A DNA stretch of 64,000 nucleotides from Candidatus Brevundimonas phytovorans (GCA_029203145.1 CP119309.1:1203001-1267000); one strand, 5' to 3'; shown: positions 40,136 through 48,738, numbered from the stretch's first letter. Made by a program: numbers and translations. The notes: generated by a model from the sequence alone, not told the origin.

Positions 40136-41004
40136 ATCGCGTTCAGCGGCAGCTTCAGGAAGCGCTTTCCTGACGCCTCGGCCGGGGGCAGGGCGCCCGC
40201 GCGAATGTTGACCTGCAACGCCGGCAGGATCAGTTGCGGCGGGGGCAGGGTGGCGTCGCGGGCCTCGCGCATGGCGACGTAGTCGTCCTCGGTGCGTCCC
40301 GCCAGGTGGATATTGGCCTTCTCCTCGCCCACGCTGGTTTCCCATCGGAAGTCAGTGCGGCCCTCCGGCAGGTAATCGTGACCGACGAAGACGCGCGTGG
40401 CGTCGGGCAGGGCCAGGATCTTCTGGATCGAGCGATAGAGGGTCCTGGCGTCGCCGCCGGGGAAGTCGCAGCGGGCCGTGCCGTAGTCGGGCATGAACAG
40501 GGTGTCGCCAACAAAAACGGCGTCGCCGATGCGATAGCTGACGCAGGCCGGCGTGTGGCCGGGCGTGTGCATCACTTCAACTGAAAGCGAGCCCAGGGCG
40601 AAGCGGGCGCCGTCGGCGTAGGTCTCGTCGAAGACCAAGGCGTCAGGCGTCACGTCGGCGGCCTCGAACAGGTCGCCAAAGGTTTTCTGCACGCGGGTGA
40701 TCTTTTCGCCGATGCCGACGGGCGCGCCGGTTCGGTTACGGATTTCGTCGGCGCCGGTCAGATGGTCGGCGTGGGCGTGGGTTTCCAGCACCCGTTCCAG
40801 CTTCAGGCCTCGGTCACGGACAGCCTCCAGCACCCGCTCGATCGAACCGGTCGAGGTGCGCGCCGCCGCCGGATCGTAGTCCAGCACAGGGTCGATGATG
40901 GCGGCGGCGCCTGTGGCCGGGTCCGACACCAGATAGGTCACGGTGTGGGTCGCGGCGTCGAAAAAGCCGACGACGTCAGGCCTGTCAGTGGGGATTGGGG
41001 TCAC
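40132..41004 (-). CDS. MBL-fold persulfide dioxygenase-like hydrolase (Blh/ETHE1 type)
   Basis: 290 residues. Metallo-beta-lactamase fold with metal ligands in LETHAHADHLTGADEI, VMHTPGHTPACVSYRIGD, VFVGDTLFMPDYGTARCDFP and VFVGHDYLPEGR. The GTARCDFPGGDA stretch is typical of ETHE1/Blh persulfide dioxygenases, which oxidise glutathione persulfide to sulfite. GTG 41004 is chosen because AAGGAGG sits 8 bp upstream (41013-41019); an in-frame TTG at 41031 lies inside the operator. It is divergent from a BigR-like repressor, with rhodanese and TauE genes beyond, the known bigR-blh module. Confidence 0.88.
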   Translation of the reverse strand: MTPIPTDRPDVVGFFDAATHTVTYLVSDPATGAAAIIDPVLDYDPAAARTSTGSIERVLEAVRDRGLKLERVLETHAHADHLTGADEIRNRTGAPVGIGEKITRVQKTFGDLFEAADVTPDALVFDETYADGARFALGSLSVEVMHTPGHTPACVSYRIGDAVFVGDTLFMPDYGTARCDFPGGDARTLYRSIQKILALPDATRVFVGHDYLPEGRTDFRWETSVGEEKANIHLAGRTEDDYVAMREARDATLPPPQLILPALQVNIRAGALPPAEASGKRFLKLPLNAI

Positions 41005-41027
41005 GATGTCTGCCTCCTTGGCTGCGA

Positions 41028-41072
41028 CCAATATATTAGTAGTTGCTAATTTAACAAGTGCTCATATATTGG
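41028..41072. promoter_or_regulatory. BigR-type operator region between divergent genes
   Basis: AT-rich island in GC-rich DNA. Perfect arms CCAATATAT (41028-41036) and ATATATTGG (41064-41072) surround an inner inverted repeat ATTAG-N6-CTAAT (41035-41050). It covers both promoters: the MBL start is 24 bp to the left and the ArsR start 5 bp to the right. Binding by the adjacent repressor is inferred from symmetry and from the known autoregulation of BigR. Confidence 0.7.
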
Positions 41073-41076
41073 CTGC

Positions 41077-41400
41077 ATGATCGACCTGAACGCCATCGGA
41101 CTGGAGCGCTTTCAAGCCAATGCGGGCGACGCCGCCCGGTTGCTGAAATCCCTGTCGAACGAGAACCGCCTGATGATCCTGTGCCAGATCGGCGACGGCG
41201 AGCGGCAGGTCGCGGACCTGTTGCCGCTGGTCGGCCTGTCGCAATCAGCCCTGTCCCAGCATCTGGCGCGCCTGCGCGACGACGGGCTGGTCAGCGCGAG
41301 AAAGAGCGGCACCGCCGTCTTCTATCGCATCGCCGATCCCGCCGCCCTGCAGGTGATCGGCGTTCTGGCCGAAATCTTCTGTCCTCCGGCTTCGGCCTGA
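41077..41400 (+). CDS. bigR: ArsR-family persulfide-responsive repressor (BigR/SqrR type)
   Basis: 107 residues. Winged helix with LLKSLSNENRLMILCQIGDG, the recognition helix LSQSALSQHLARLRDDGLV and SARKSGTAVFYRIAD. Cys36 (in MILCQIG) and Cys102 (in EIFCPPASA) sit at the positions of the two cysteines that form a disulfide or tetrasulfide bridge in BigR and SqrR. The metal-binding CxC of ArsR/SmtB is absent. It is expected to derepress the divergent dioxygenase and its own operon under sulfide. The ATG is 5 bp from the operator arm. Confidence 0.87.
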   Translation: MIDLNAIGLERFQANAGDAARLLKSLSNENRLMILCQIGDGERQVADLLPLVGLSQSALSQHLARLRDDGLVSARKSGTAVFYRIADPAALQVIGVLAEIFCPPASA

Positions 41401-41422
41401 GGTCCCCCCAATCCTAAGGACT

Positions 41423-41962
41423 ATGACCATGAATCCGCTTGTCTCCCTGTCGCCCGCTGAAGTCGCCGCTCGCCTGAAGGCGCGGACCGCCGTGCTGGTC
41501 GATATCCGCGAACCCGACGAACATGCGCGCGAACATATCGTGGGCGCCGTCGCCGCTCCCCTGTCCGCGTTCGAGGCCGCTCATCTGGCTCTGACGCCGG
41601 GCAAGGACGTCATCTTCATGTGCCGCAGCGGCAACCGCACGGCGGGGCACTGCGACCGGCTGGCCGCGCGCGTCGACGGCCCGGCCCATGTGCTGGCCGG
41701 CGGCCTGGACGCCTGGAAGAAGGCCGGCCTGCCGGTCAAGACCGACACGAAGCAGCCCCTGGAGTTGATGCGTCAGGTGCAGATGGCGGCGGGCGGTCTG
41801 ATCCTGGTCGGCGCCCTCTTGGGTACGCTGGCGCATCCCGCCTTCTGGGGCCTCAGCGCCTTTGTCGGGGCGGGCCTGTTCGTGGCCGGGGCGACGGGCT
41901 TCTGCGGCATGGCGCGCCTGCTGGCGGTCATGCCGTGGAACCGGAACATGAAGCGGGTCTGA
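41423..41962 (+). CDS. Rhodanese-DUF2892 membrane protein
   Basis: 179 residues. Rhodanese domain (about 1-110) with VLVDIREPDEHAREHIVGAV and active-site loop FMCRSGNRTA (Cys67 carries the persulfide). A membrane-anchoring DUF2892-like region (about 115-179) has two hydrophobic helices (AAGGLILVGALLGTLAHPAF; AFVGAGLFVAGATGFCGMA). It probably passes sulfane sulfur at the inner membrane within the BigR-controlled pathway. It follows the repressor by 22 bp and precedes the TauE gene by 4 bp. Confidence 0.9.
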   Translation: MTMNPLVSLSPAEVAARLKARTAVLVDIREPDEHAREHIVGAVAAPLSAFEAAHLALTPGKDVIFMCRSGNRTAGHCDRLAARVDGPAHVLAGGLDAWKKAGLPVKTDTKQPLELMRQVQMAAGGLILVGALLGTLAHPAFWGLSAFVGAGLFVAGATGFCGMARLLAVMPWNRNMKRV

Positions 41963-41966
41963 GGTC

Positions 41967-42743
41967 ATGGATCCGATCCAGCTTCTTCTGGCCGCCCTCA
42001 GCGGCGGCGTCGTCGCCCTGCTGCTGACGGTGTTCGGCGGCGGCGGGTCGGTTCTGGCTGTGCCGCTGCTGCTCTATGTCGTCGGCGTGCGCGATCCGCA
42101 TATGGCCATCGGGGCCTCCGCCGCGGGGGTGTCGTTGAACGCTTTGACCGCCCTGGCGGGTCAGGCCAAGGCCGGGCGGGTGCGGTGGCCCTGCGCCGTT
42201 CTGTTCGCCGTGGTGGGATCGGCGGCGGCCTGGGCTGGATCGTCAGTCGCGAAGGCCATCGACGGTCATCACCTGCTGCTGGTCTTCGCCGTGGCTATGG
42301 CGGCGGTGGGCTTGGCTATGCTGCGGCCCAAGACGGACGCCGGTAATCCCGGAGTCCGCCTGAATCGCGGCCTGGCTCCGCGCATCGCTGTGTCGGGCGC
42401 CGGCGTCGGCGTGGCCTCAGGCTTCTTCGGCATCGGCGGCGGCTTCCTGATCGTGCCGGGTCTGATGTGGGCCACCGGCATGACCCTGGCGGCGGCGCAG
42501 GCGACGTCGCTGCTCAGCGTCGCGGCTTTCGGCGCCAGCACGGCAATCAACTACAGCCTGTCCGGCCTGGTCGACTGGGGCGTGGTCGCGGCCATGGCGG
42601 TCGGCGGCGCGGCGGGCACGATGGCGGGCTTGCCGCTGTCCAGGCGGCTGGGCGCGAACGCAGCCCTGGGGCGTCAGTTGTTCGCCGGCCTGATCCTGAT
42701 CGTCGCTGTCTATGTGGCGTTCAAGGCGATCACGGGCGGCTGA
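41967..42743 (+). CDS. TauE/SafE-family sulfite exporter
   Basis: 258 residues, about eight membrane helices in two repeats. Seen: LLAALSGGVVALLLTVFGGG, SVLAVPLLLYVVGVRDPHMA, GASAAGVSLNALTAL and GVGVASGFFGIGGGFLIVPG. The family exports sulfite or organosulfonates. As the last gene of the BigR module it would remove sulfite made by persulfide dioxygenase and rhodanese. Its stop is 2 bp from the convergent marR stop. Confidence 0.9.
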   Translation: MDPIQLLLAALSGGVVALLLTVFGGGGSVLAVPLLLYVVGVRDPHMAIGASAAGVSLNALTALAGQAKAGRVRWPCAVLFAVVGSAAAWAGSSVAKAIDGHHLLLVFAVAMAAVGLAMLRPKTDAGNPGVRLNRGLAPRIAVSGAGVGVASGFFGIGGGFLIVPGLMWATGMTLAAAQATSLLSVAAFGASTAINYSLSGLVDWGVVAAMAVGGAAGTMAGLPLSRRLGANAALGRQLFAGLILIVAVYVAFKAITGG

Positions 42744-42745
42744 CC

Positions 42746-43237
42746 TCAGTCGCAGAGTCCGCCGATCAGCCTGGCCAGCAGGGTGTTCAAGGTCTTCTGC
42801 TCGTCAGGCGAGAGCGGCGCGAGGATGTCTCGCGCCGCTTCTTCGTGTTCCGGCATGATGGTTTCGATCAGGTCGAGGCCCTTGTCCGTCAGACGGACCA
42901 GGGTGGCGCGTCGGTCGGTCGGGTGAGGGCGGCGTTCAACCAGCCCGGCCTTTTCCAGCCGGTCGATGCGGGCCGTCATGCCGCCGGACGACATCATCGC
43001 CGCCTCGAACAGGGCGGTCGGCGTCAGGCCCTCGGGCGCGCCCGAGCGGCGCAGGGTCGCCAGTGCGTCGAACTCGCCCTGGTGCAGGCCGTAGCGGGCG
43101 TAGAGGGGGGCCTGGCGCTCGCGCGCGACCAGGATGGAGGCCTCATGCAGACGGCCCAGCGCCTCCATCGGCAGCATGTCCATGTCGGGGCGCTGGACGG
43201 CCCATTGGGCGGCGGCGCGAGAGGCTCTATCGGGCAT
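42746..43237 (-). CDS. MarR-family transcriptional regulator
   Basis: 163 residues. Winged helix-turn-helix with LHQGEFDALATLRRSG, LTPTALFEAAMMSSGGMTAR (recognition helix), the basic wing ERRPHPTDRRATLVRLTDKG and dimerisation helices at both ends. It is divergent from the MFS gene, with an operator-like sequence between them. MarR proteins of this size commonly repress an adjacent transporter and lose DNA binding on a phenolic ligand; ligand unknown. Confidence 0.92.
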   Translation of the reverse strand: MPDRASRAAAQWAVQRPDMDMLPMEALGRLHEASILVARERQAPLYARYGLHQGEFDALATLRRSGAPEGLTPTALFEAAMMSSGGMTARIDRLEKAGLVERRPHPTDRRATLVRLTDKGLDLIETIMPEHEEAARDILAPLSPDEQKTLNTLLARLIGGLCD

Positions 43238-43241
43238 GGGT

Positions 43242-43275
43242 TATCTTGACATCGAGATACTTGAGGTCGAGAGAC
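43242..43275. promoter_or_regulatory. MarR-type operator upstream of the MFS gene
   Basis: TATCTTGACATCGAGATA (43242-43259) is an imperfect palindrome close to the TATCTTGAnnTCAAGATA boxes bound by several MarR proteins. A second, weaker copy (ACTTGAGGTCGAGA) follows directly. It lies 5 bp from the marR start and 31-64 bp before the MFS start, so it could control both. Inference from sequence. Confidence 0.6.
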
Positions 43276-43305
43276 TAGCGCGATTTTCAAGTGGAGTCCT
43301 GTCCG

Positions 43306-44511
43306 ATGACCGCACGGTCCGAAGCCGAGCCGGCGCGCGGCGCGTCCTTGCTGCTGCTGGCGGCCATCTTCGCCCTGGCGCTGAACCTGCGGCCGGCGAT
43401 GGCGGCGGTCGGGCCGCTGCTGGACCTCATCGAAGACGCGACGGGGATGGATTCCACCGCCGCCAGCCTGTTGACCACGCTCCCGGTGCTGATGATCGGC
43501 CTCGGCGCCCTGTCCATCCGGCCCTTGCGGTGTCGGTTGGGCGAGCGGCGCGGCATTCTGCTGGGCGCGCTGCTGATCGGCGGGGCCTGCCTGGCGCGGG
43601 CCTTGTTCAGGGAGACAGCCGGACTGATCGCCAGCGCGGCGGTCGTCGGCGTTGGCGTGGCCTTGATCCAGGCCTTGGCGCCAGTCGTCATCAAGCGGGC
43701 CTTTCCGACGCGGTTCGGCACGGTGATGGCTATTTACACCACGGGCATCATGGGCGGGGCGGCGGTGGCGGCGGCGAGCGCGGCCGGCCTGGCCGAGGCG
43801 GTCGGCTGGGCCTGGACGCTGGCGCTGTGGTCGGCGCCCGCCTTTATCGCGGCGGTCGTCTGGCTGCTGGCCGCGCGCGATCAGGCGGCGGAAGAGCCAG
43901 ATCGAGACGCCGTGATTGAGGTGGTCCATCCCGAGACGCCCTTCTGGCGTCAGGGCCGGGCGTGGCGCCTGATCGTCATCATGGGGCTGGGCACCTCGGC
44001 CTATACCCTGGTCCTGGCCTGGCTGCCGCCCTTCTACGTGGATCTCGGGCAGGCGAGGGCGACGGCGGGCTATCTGCTCAGCGGCATGACCGGGGCCGAG
44101 GTCATGGCCGGGGTTCTGGTCTCGGTGTTGATTGGGCGCTTTCCCGACCGACGCGGGCCCATCCTGACGGCTCTGGTCCTTGCCCTGATGGGTTTGGCCG
44201 GGCTGGTGGTCGCGCCGGTCGCTCTGGCGGTTCCGGTCGTTGTAGTCATGGGACTTGGCATCGGCGCCATCTTCCCCCTGACGCTGATCCTGGCCATGGA
44301 TCAGATCGACGATCCCGCCCGGTCCGGGGACCTTCTCGCCTTCGTTCAGGGCGGCGGCTACATCATCGCCAGCCTGTCGCCCCTGGCCGCCGGCCTGCTG
44401 CGCGACCACATGGCCGACCTGACGGGGGCCTGGGTCCTGATGGGCTTCGGCGTCGTGGTTCTTGGCGTAATGACTTTGGCGTTCCGGCCAGGCCTGCCCA
44501 AGCTGCGCTGA
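43306..44511 (+). CDS. MFS transporter, CynX/NimT-like
   Basis: 401 residues, twelve predicted helices. Seen: FALALNLRPAMAAVGPLLD, TTLPVLMIGLGALSIRPLRC, VGVGVALIQALAPVVIKRAF, YTTGIMGGAAVAAASAAGLA and FVQGGGYIIASLSPLAAGLL, the pattern of the cyanate/nitroimidazole (CynX/NimT) subgroup. Substrate is unknown; a MarR partner suggests efflux of a toxic compound. ATG 43306 is preferred over an in-frame GTG at 43291 because GGAG lies 9 bp upstream of it. Confidence 0.86.
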   Translation: MTARSEAEPARGASLLLLAAIFALALNLRPAMAAVGPLLDLIEDATGMDSTAASLLTTLPVLMIGLGALSIRPLRCRLGERRGILLGALLIGGACLARALFRETAGLIASAAVVGVGVALIQALAPVVIKRAFPTRFGTVMAIYTTGIMGGAAVAAASAAGLAEAVGWAWTLALWSAPAFIAAVVWLLAARDQAAEEPDRDAVIEVVHPETPFWRQGRAWRLIVIMGLGTSAYTLVLAWLPPFYVDLGQARATAGYLLSGMTGAEVMAGVLVSVLIGRFPDRRGPILTALVLALMGLAGLVVAPVALAVPVVVVMGLGIGAIFPLTLILAMDQIDDPARSGDLLAFVQGGGYIIASLSPLAAGLLRDHMADLTGAWVLMGFGVVVLGVMTLAFRPGLPKLR

Positions 44512-44624
44512 GGTTGGAGGACGCCCGCCAGCGTGCGTAAGTAGAGAGCGAGACGTTTACCGCTTGTTCGCGCCGCCTATCGGGCCTCAATATACCGCTG
44601 TCATGTCGCGGGCCAGGGACGCTC

Positions 44625-45347
44625 ATGCTGCTGGTCTATTTCGCGACCTTCGCCATCTTCTCGATCATCTTCACGAGGGAGGTCATCGCGCCCGCTTCAG
44701 GCGCGTCATGCGACAAGCGTTGGCGCATCTATGCGGGCGGGCTGAACGCCGCCAACCTGGCCGTGGTCGTCGCTGCAGGGTTTCTGTTCAAGGGCTGGAT
44801 CGACGGCCATTCGCTGCTGGGGCTCGGTGATCGGCTGGGTATCGGATGGGGCGGTGTGGCCACCTTCCTGTGTTCGAGCCTTGTGGCCTATGGCTATCAT
44901 CGCGCGGTCCATGGTTCGGACCGTCTCTGGCGCTGGGTCCATCAACTGCATCATAGCCCGACACGGATCGAGGCGCTGACGGCCTTCTACGTCCATCCGT
45001 TCGACGCTCTGTTGGCAAGCTTGCTCAACGCCTTTGTCGCCTATGTGGTGCTGGGCGTTCACGCCCCGGCGGCGGGGTTGGCTCTGCTCTATGTGACCCT
45101 GTTCAATCTGATCGCCCACGCCGATTTACGCACGCCGCAGTGGCTAGGCTTTATCGTGCAACGCCCCGAGATGCATCGGCTGCACCACGAGCGGGGCGTC
45201 CACGCCAGCAACTACGGCCTGCCGATCATCGACATGATGTTCGGCACTTGGCGCAACCCAGGGACCGTCGATGTCGAGTGCGGCTTTCCGGACGACAAGG
45301 AGAGGCTGATCGGCCAGATGTTGATGCTCAAGGACGTCGACGGCTGA
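44625..45347 (+). CDS. Fatty acid hydroxylase / sterol desaturase family membrane protein
   Basis: 240 residues with about four hydrophobic helices and the eight-histidine di-iron pattern: YGYHRAVHGSDRLW, VHQLHHSPTRIEALTAF, HADLRT and MHRLHHERGVHASNYG. Members hydroxylate or desaturate lipids using O2. The short length and MFGTWRNP ending match alphaproteobacterial members of unknown substrate. It is flanked by unrelated genes, with 113 bp of unremarkable upstream DNA. Confidence 0.85.
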   Translation: MLLVYFATFAIFSIIFTREVIAPASGASCDKRWRIYAGGLNAANLAVVVAAGFLFKGWIDGHSLLGLGDRLGIGWGGVATFLCSSLVAYGYHRAVHGSDRLWRWVHQLHHSPTRIEALTAFYVHPFDALLASLLNAFVAYVVLGVHAPAAGLALLYVTLFNLIAHADLRTPQWLGFIVQRPEMHRLHHERGVHASNYGLPIIDMMFGTWRNPGTVDVECGFPDDKERLIGQMLMLKDVDG

Positions 45348-45353
45348 AGTCGA

Positions 45354-46751
45354 TCAGCCCGCGTCGCGCCAGGCCTTCAGCGCCGTCAGGCCGCGCAGGC
45401 TCATCAGGCGCTTCTTGGCGCGGCCGCGTTCCTTCAGCGGGATTTTCTGGCCGGCTTCATCCACCTTGGGCGCTTCCAGGGGAGGCAGAAGGCCGTAGTT
45501 GATGTTCATGGGCTGGAACTTGGAGCCCTCCAGGTGGCCGCCGGTGATGTGTTCGACCAGGGCGCCCATGGCGGTTTCCGGCGGCGGGGCCGACAGGTCG
45601 CGGCCCAGAGCTTGCGCCGCGGCCAGACGGCCCGTCAGCAGACCCATGGCGGCGCTTTCGACATAGCCTTCGACCCCCGTGACCTGACCGGCGAAGCGCA
45701 GGCGCGGCATGGACTTCATGCGCAGCTGCTTGTCCAGCAGATGCGGGCTGTTCAGGTAGGTGTTGCGGTGCAGACCGCCGAGGCGCGCGAACTGGGCGTT
45801 CTGCAGGCCGGGAATCATGCGGAAGGTCTCGGCCTGAGCGCCGTGCTTCAGCTTGGTCTGGAAACCGACCATATTGTAGAGCGTGCCCAGCGCATTGTCC
45901 TGACGCAGCTGGACGATGGCGTAGGACTTGACCTTCGGATCGCGCGGATTGGTCAGCCCGACGGGCTTCATCGGTCCGTGACGCAGGGTCTCGCGACCGC
46001 GCTCGGCCATGACCTCGATGGGCAGGCAGCCGTCGAAGTAGGGGACATTCTCCCACTCCTTGAACTCGGCCTTGGGGCCGTCCAGCAGGGCGTCGATGAA
46101 GGCCTCGTACTGGGCCTTGTCCATCGGGCAGTTGACGTAGGCGGCGGCGTCGCCGCCGGGGCCTTCCTTGTCATAGCGCGACTGACGCCAGGCGATGTCG
46201 AAGTCGATCGAGTCAGCGTGGATGATGGGGGCGATGGCGTCGAAGAAGCTGAGGCTTTCCTCGCCGGTCAGCTTCAGGATGGCTTCGGCAAGCGCAGGCG
46301 AGGTCAGCGGGCCGGTGGCGACAATGACGTTGTCCCAGTCCTCGGGCGGCAGGCCGTTGATTTCCTCGCGGACGATGGTGACGAGCGGGTGGGCTTCCAG
46401 CTTGGCTGTCACGGCCTGGGAGAAGCCGTCGCGGTCGACGGCCAGGGCGCCGCCCGCCGGGACCTGATGGTCGCCGGCGGCCGCCATGATGATCGAGCCC
46501 AGCTCTCGCATTTCCTGATGCAGGAGGCCGACGGCGTTATGCTCCCAGTCGTCGGAACGGAAGGAGTTGGAGCAGACCAGCTCCGCCAGACCGTCGGTAT
46601 GGTGGGCGTCGGTCTTCACGCCGGGAACGCCGCGCATTTCATGCAGGATGACAGGCACGCCCGCCTGGGCGATCTGCCAGGCGGCTTCGGAGCCGGCGAG
46701 GCCGCCGCCAATGACGTGAATGGGTTTGGGAGAGGAGGCTGCGTTCGACAT
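45354..46751 (-). CDS. trmFO: tRNA (uracil-5-)-methyltransferase TrmFO
   Basis: 465 residues. Folate- and FAD-dependent formation of m5U54 in tRNA. Seen: IHVIGGGLAGSEAAWQIAQA (FAD), HHTDGLAELVCSNSFRSDDW with the catalytic cysteine region, ATGPLTSPALAEAIL, QLRQDNALGTLYNMVGFQTK, GLHRNTYLNSPHLLDKQL and the C-terminal INYGLLPPLEAPK. All are TrmFO-specific and distinguish it from GidA/MnmG. Alphaproteobacteria often have TrmFO instead of TrmA. Confidence 0.96.
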   Translation of the reverse strand: MSNAASSPKPIHVIGGGLAGSEAAWQIAQAGVPVILHEMRGVPGVKTDAHHTDGLAELVCSNSFRSDDWEHNAVGLLHQEMRELGSIIMAAAGDHQVPAGGALAVDRDGFSQAVTAKLEAHPLVTIVREEINGLPPEDWDNVIVATGPLTSPALAEAILKLTGEESLSFFDAIAPIIHADSIDFDIAWRQSRYDKEGPGGDAAAYVNCPMDKAQYEAFIDALLDGPKAEFKEWENVPYFDGCLPIEVMAERGRETLRHGPMKPVGLTNPRDPKVKSYAIVQLRQDNALGTLYNMVGFQTKLKHGAQAETFRMIPGLQNAQFARLGGLHRNTYLNSPHLLDKQLRMKSMPRLRFAGQVTGVEGYVESAAMGLLTGRLAAAQALGRDLSAPPPETAMGALVEHITGGHLEGSKFQPMNINYGLLPPLEAPKVDEAGQKIPLKERGRAKKRLMSLRGLTALKAWRDAG

Positions 46752-46855
46752 GGCGGCCTTCTAGCGGGCCGCGAGCCCCACGTCAGCCTGTCATTACGAC
46801 GGGCTGGCGAAGCAGCCTCGCTCTGGAGTATGACCCAGCTTCAGAGGAGCCCGGC

Positions 46856-47782
46856 ATGACCAAGGCGTTTTCCATCGGTGAGGCCCTGGCATCCGGCTTT
46901 CGGCTGACGCGGCGCAGGCCTCTGCAAGTCTGGGTCTGGGGCATGGTGTCCGTGGCGCCCTCCTTGTTGATCGGGGCCTTGATGCTGCGTCTGTTTGGGT
47001 CGATGGCCCTGACGGATATGGCGTCGGGAGAACCCTCGGCCGCCTTTGTCGGGCAGATGATTCAGTTTCAGGCCCTGTCAGGGCTGGCGAACATCCTGCA
47101 GATGCTGATCTGGGTGGTGGTGACAGCGGCGATTTTCAGGGCCGTGCTGTTTCCGGGGCGTCCCGCGCCCTTCGCGGGCTTGCGGCTGGGTATGGATGAG
47201 GTGCGCGTCGCCGTAGTCGCCTTGGCCATGATCGTCGCCTTCTACGCCGCCGCCATCGTGATCGGTCTGGTCGCCTTCGCTATCGGCGCCGGCCTGTGGT
47301 TCATATCCGAAATGGTCGCCGTGGCGCTTGGTCTGTTGACGGCGCTGGCCGCGGGGGTAGCCGTTTGGGGCGTCCTGTTGCGAGCCTGCCTGATTATGCC
47401 GACCAGCGTGGCGCTGGGCGACTTCGCCTTCGTGCAGGGGTGGATGGTGTCGAAGGGGCAGGTGTTGCGGCTGCTCGGGTTGAGCCTGGCCGTCATCGTC
47501 GTGGTGCTGGCGACCGAACTGGCCCTGCTGGCCGTGCTCGCCGTCGTGTTGTTCCTGGCGGCGGGGATCAATGTCTTCAGTTTAGCGGCCATGCTGGATC
47601 AGGGCGCGCCGCCGACGGTCAACTGGGGCGTTCTGATCCCCTGGGCGCTGGTCGCCTTCGTGCCCCTGTCGTGGCTGCAGGGATTCCTGACCACGGTCAT
47701 GATGGCGCCCTATGCCGACGCCTGTCGTTCGCTTCTGGCGCAAGGGCCGCAGGACGAGGCGGGTCCGGTTGCGCTAGGCTGA
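46856..47782 (+). CDS. Polytopic membrane protein, paralogue A
   Basis: 308 residues, about six membrane segments. It starts with SIGEALASGFRLTRRRPLQV, a cytosolic amphipathic stretch followed by hydrophobic WVWGMVSVAPSLLIGALML. Other segments include VVTAAIFRAVLFPGRP and LGMDEVRVAVVALAMIVAFY. I do not recognise a functional family, although the layout recalls glycerophosphodiester-phosphodiesterase-associated and DUF-type membrane domains. The downstream gene is a clear paralogue (GFRLTRR start; ITRSVIRPEDRKFGYLRLGK parallels AVLFPGRPAPFAGLRLGM). Confidence 0.7.
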   Translation: MTKAFSIGEALASGFRLTRRRPLQVWVWGMVSVAPSLLIGALMLRLFGSMALTDMASGEPSAAFVGQMIQFQALSGLANILQMLIWVVVTAAIFRAVLFPGRPAPFAGLRLGMDEVRVAVVALAMIVAFYAAAIVIGLVAFAIGAGLWFISEMVAVALGLLTALAAGVAVWGVLLRACLIMPTSVALGDFAFVQGWMVSKGQVLRLLGLSLAVIVVVLATELALLAVLAVVLFLAAGINVFSLAAMLDQGAPPTVNWGVLIPWALVAFVPLSWLQGFLTTVMMAPYADACRSLLAQGPQDEAGPVALG

Positions 47783-47803
47783 TCGGGAATAGAGGACGAC
47801 CGT

Positions 47804-48697
47804 ATGACTTTTTCCGCCACCGACTGCGCTTTTGAGGGATTCCGCCTGACGCGACGCGCGCCTGCCGCCGTCCTGTCGTGGGCTGCGGCCTATGCCGTCT
47901 TCTTTGGCCTGCTGTTCCTCTTGGTCGGACCGCATTTCGTCACCGTCATGTCTGTGATCACCGAGATGCAGGCGCAGGGCCAGACCGAGCCTTCGCCGGA
48001 AGTCATGGAACGGCTCGCGCAGGCCTATGGCTTCATCCTTGTCTGGGCCATGCCGCTGGGGCTGTTGTTCAGCGCCGTGATCAGCACCGCCATCACGCGG
48101 TCGGTCATCCGGCCCGAAGACCGCAAGTTCGGCTACCTGCGCCTCGGCAAGGACGAGTTGCGGGTGCTGGGCGCCAGCCTGATCGTGTCCCTGATCATGT
48201 GCGCGGTGTTGTTCATCGGCTTCATGATCGTCGGCATGGCGATGGGGGCCGCCATGGCCCTGCCGGCGCTGTGGCTGGTCGTGGTTCTGCTGTCGCTGGC
48301 GATTATCGGCCTGCTGATCTGGCTGTCGGTTCGGCTCAGCCTGGTCGTGCCGGCGACCTTCGCCGAGGGGCGGATCGTGGTGAAGCCTGCCTTCGCCATG
48401 ACGGGTCAGAAGGTGTTCTGGCCTCTGCTGGGCATGGCGATCATCGCCGGGGTCCTGGCCATGCTGGTCGGCCTGTTGGGCTCGGCCGTGGCGGCGCCGC
48501 TGAGCCTGATGGTCGGCGGGAACGAGCGCCTGATCACCATGGAGGGGGCGAGCGTCCCCAGCCTGCTGAGCGCGCTGGGCCCCATGCTTGCGGTGTCGCT
48601 GGTGGTCCAGGCCGTCCTGTCGGCGGCCCAGATCGTGATCATGTACGCGCCGTTCTCGGCCGCCTATCTGCAGCTCAAGGGCGCGGCGCGCCCCTGA
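47804..48697 (+). CDS. Polytopic membrane protein, paralogue B
   Basis: 297 residues, about six membrane segments. The N-terminus SATDCAFEGFRLTRRAPAAV and the middle FGYLRLGKDELRVLGASLIV align with the preceding gene (GFRLTRRRP; LRLGMDEVRVAVVALAM), so this is a tandem duplication. The pair is separated by 21 bp and surely cotranscribed. No catalytic motif or transporter signature is evident. They may form a heteromeric membrane complex. Confidence 0.7.
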   Translation: MTFSATDCAFEGFRLTRRAPAAVLSWAAAYAVFFGLLFLLVGPHFVTVMSVITEMQAQGQTEPSPEVMERLAQAYGFILVWAMPLGLLFSAVISTAITRSVIRPEDRKFGYLRLGKDELRVLGASLIVSLIMCAVLFIGFMIVGMAMGAAMALPALWLVVVLLSLAIIGLLIWLSVRLSLVVPATFAEGRIVVKPAFAMTGQKVFWPLLGMAIIAGVLAMLVGLLGSAVAAPLSLMVGGNERLITMEGASVPSLLSALGPMLAVSLVVQAVLSAAQIVIMYAPFSAAYLQLKGAARP

Positions 48698-48707
48698 ACT
48701 GACGGCG

Positions 48708-48727
48708 AGGGCGCCTGACCGATCCGG

Positions 48728-48738
<11 letters not shown>
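48708..48738. terminator. Bidirectional hairpin between convergent genes
   Basis: GCGCCTGACC (48711-48720) and GGTCAGGCGC (48726-48735) form a perfect 10-bp stem with a 5-base loop, extendable by three pairs. It spans the gap between the paralogue B stop and the uvrA stop codon, which lies in its right arm. Neither side has a T-tract, so efficiency is uncertain. Confidence 0.4.
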
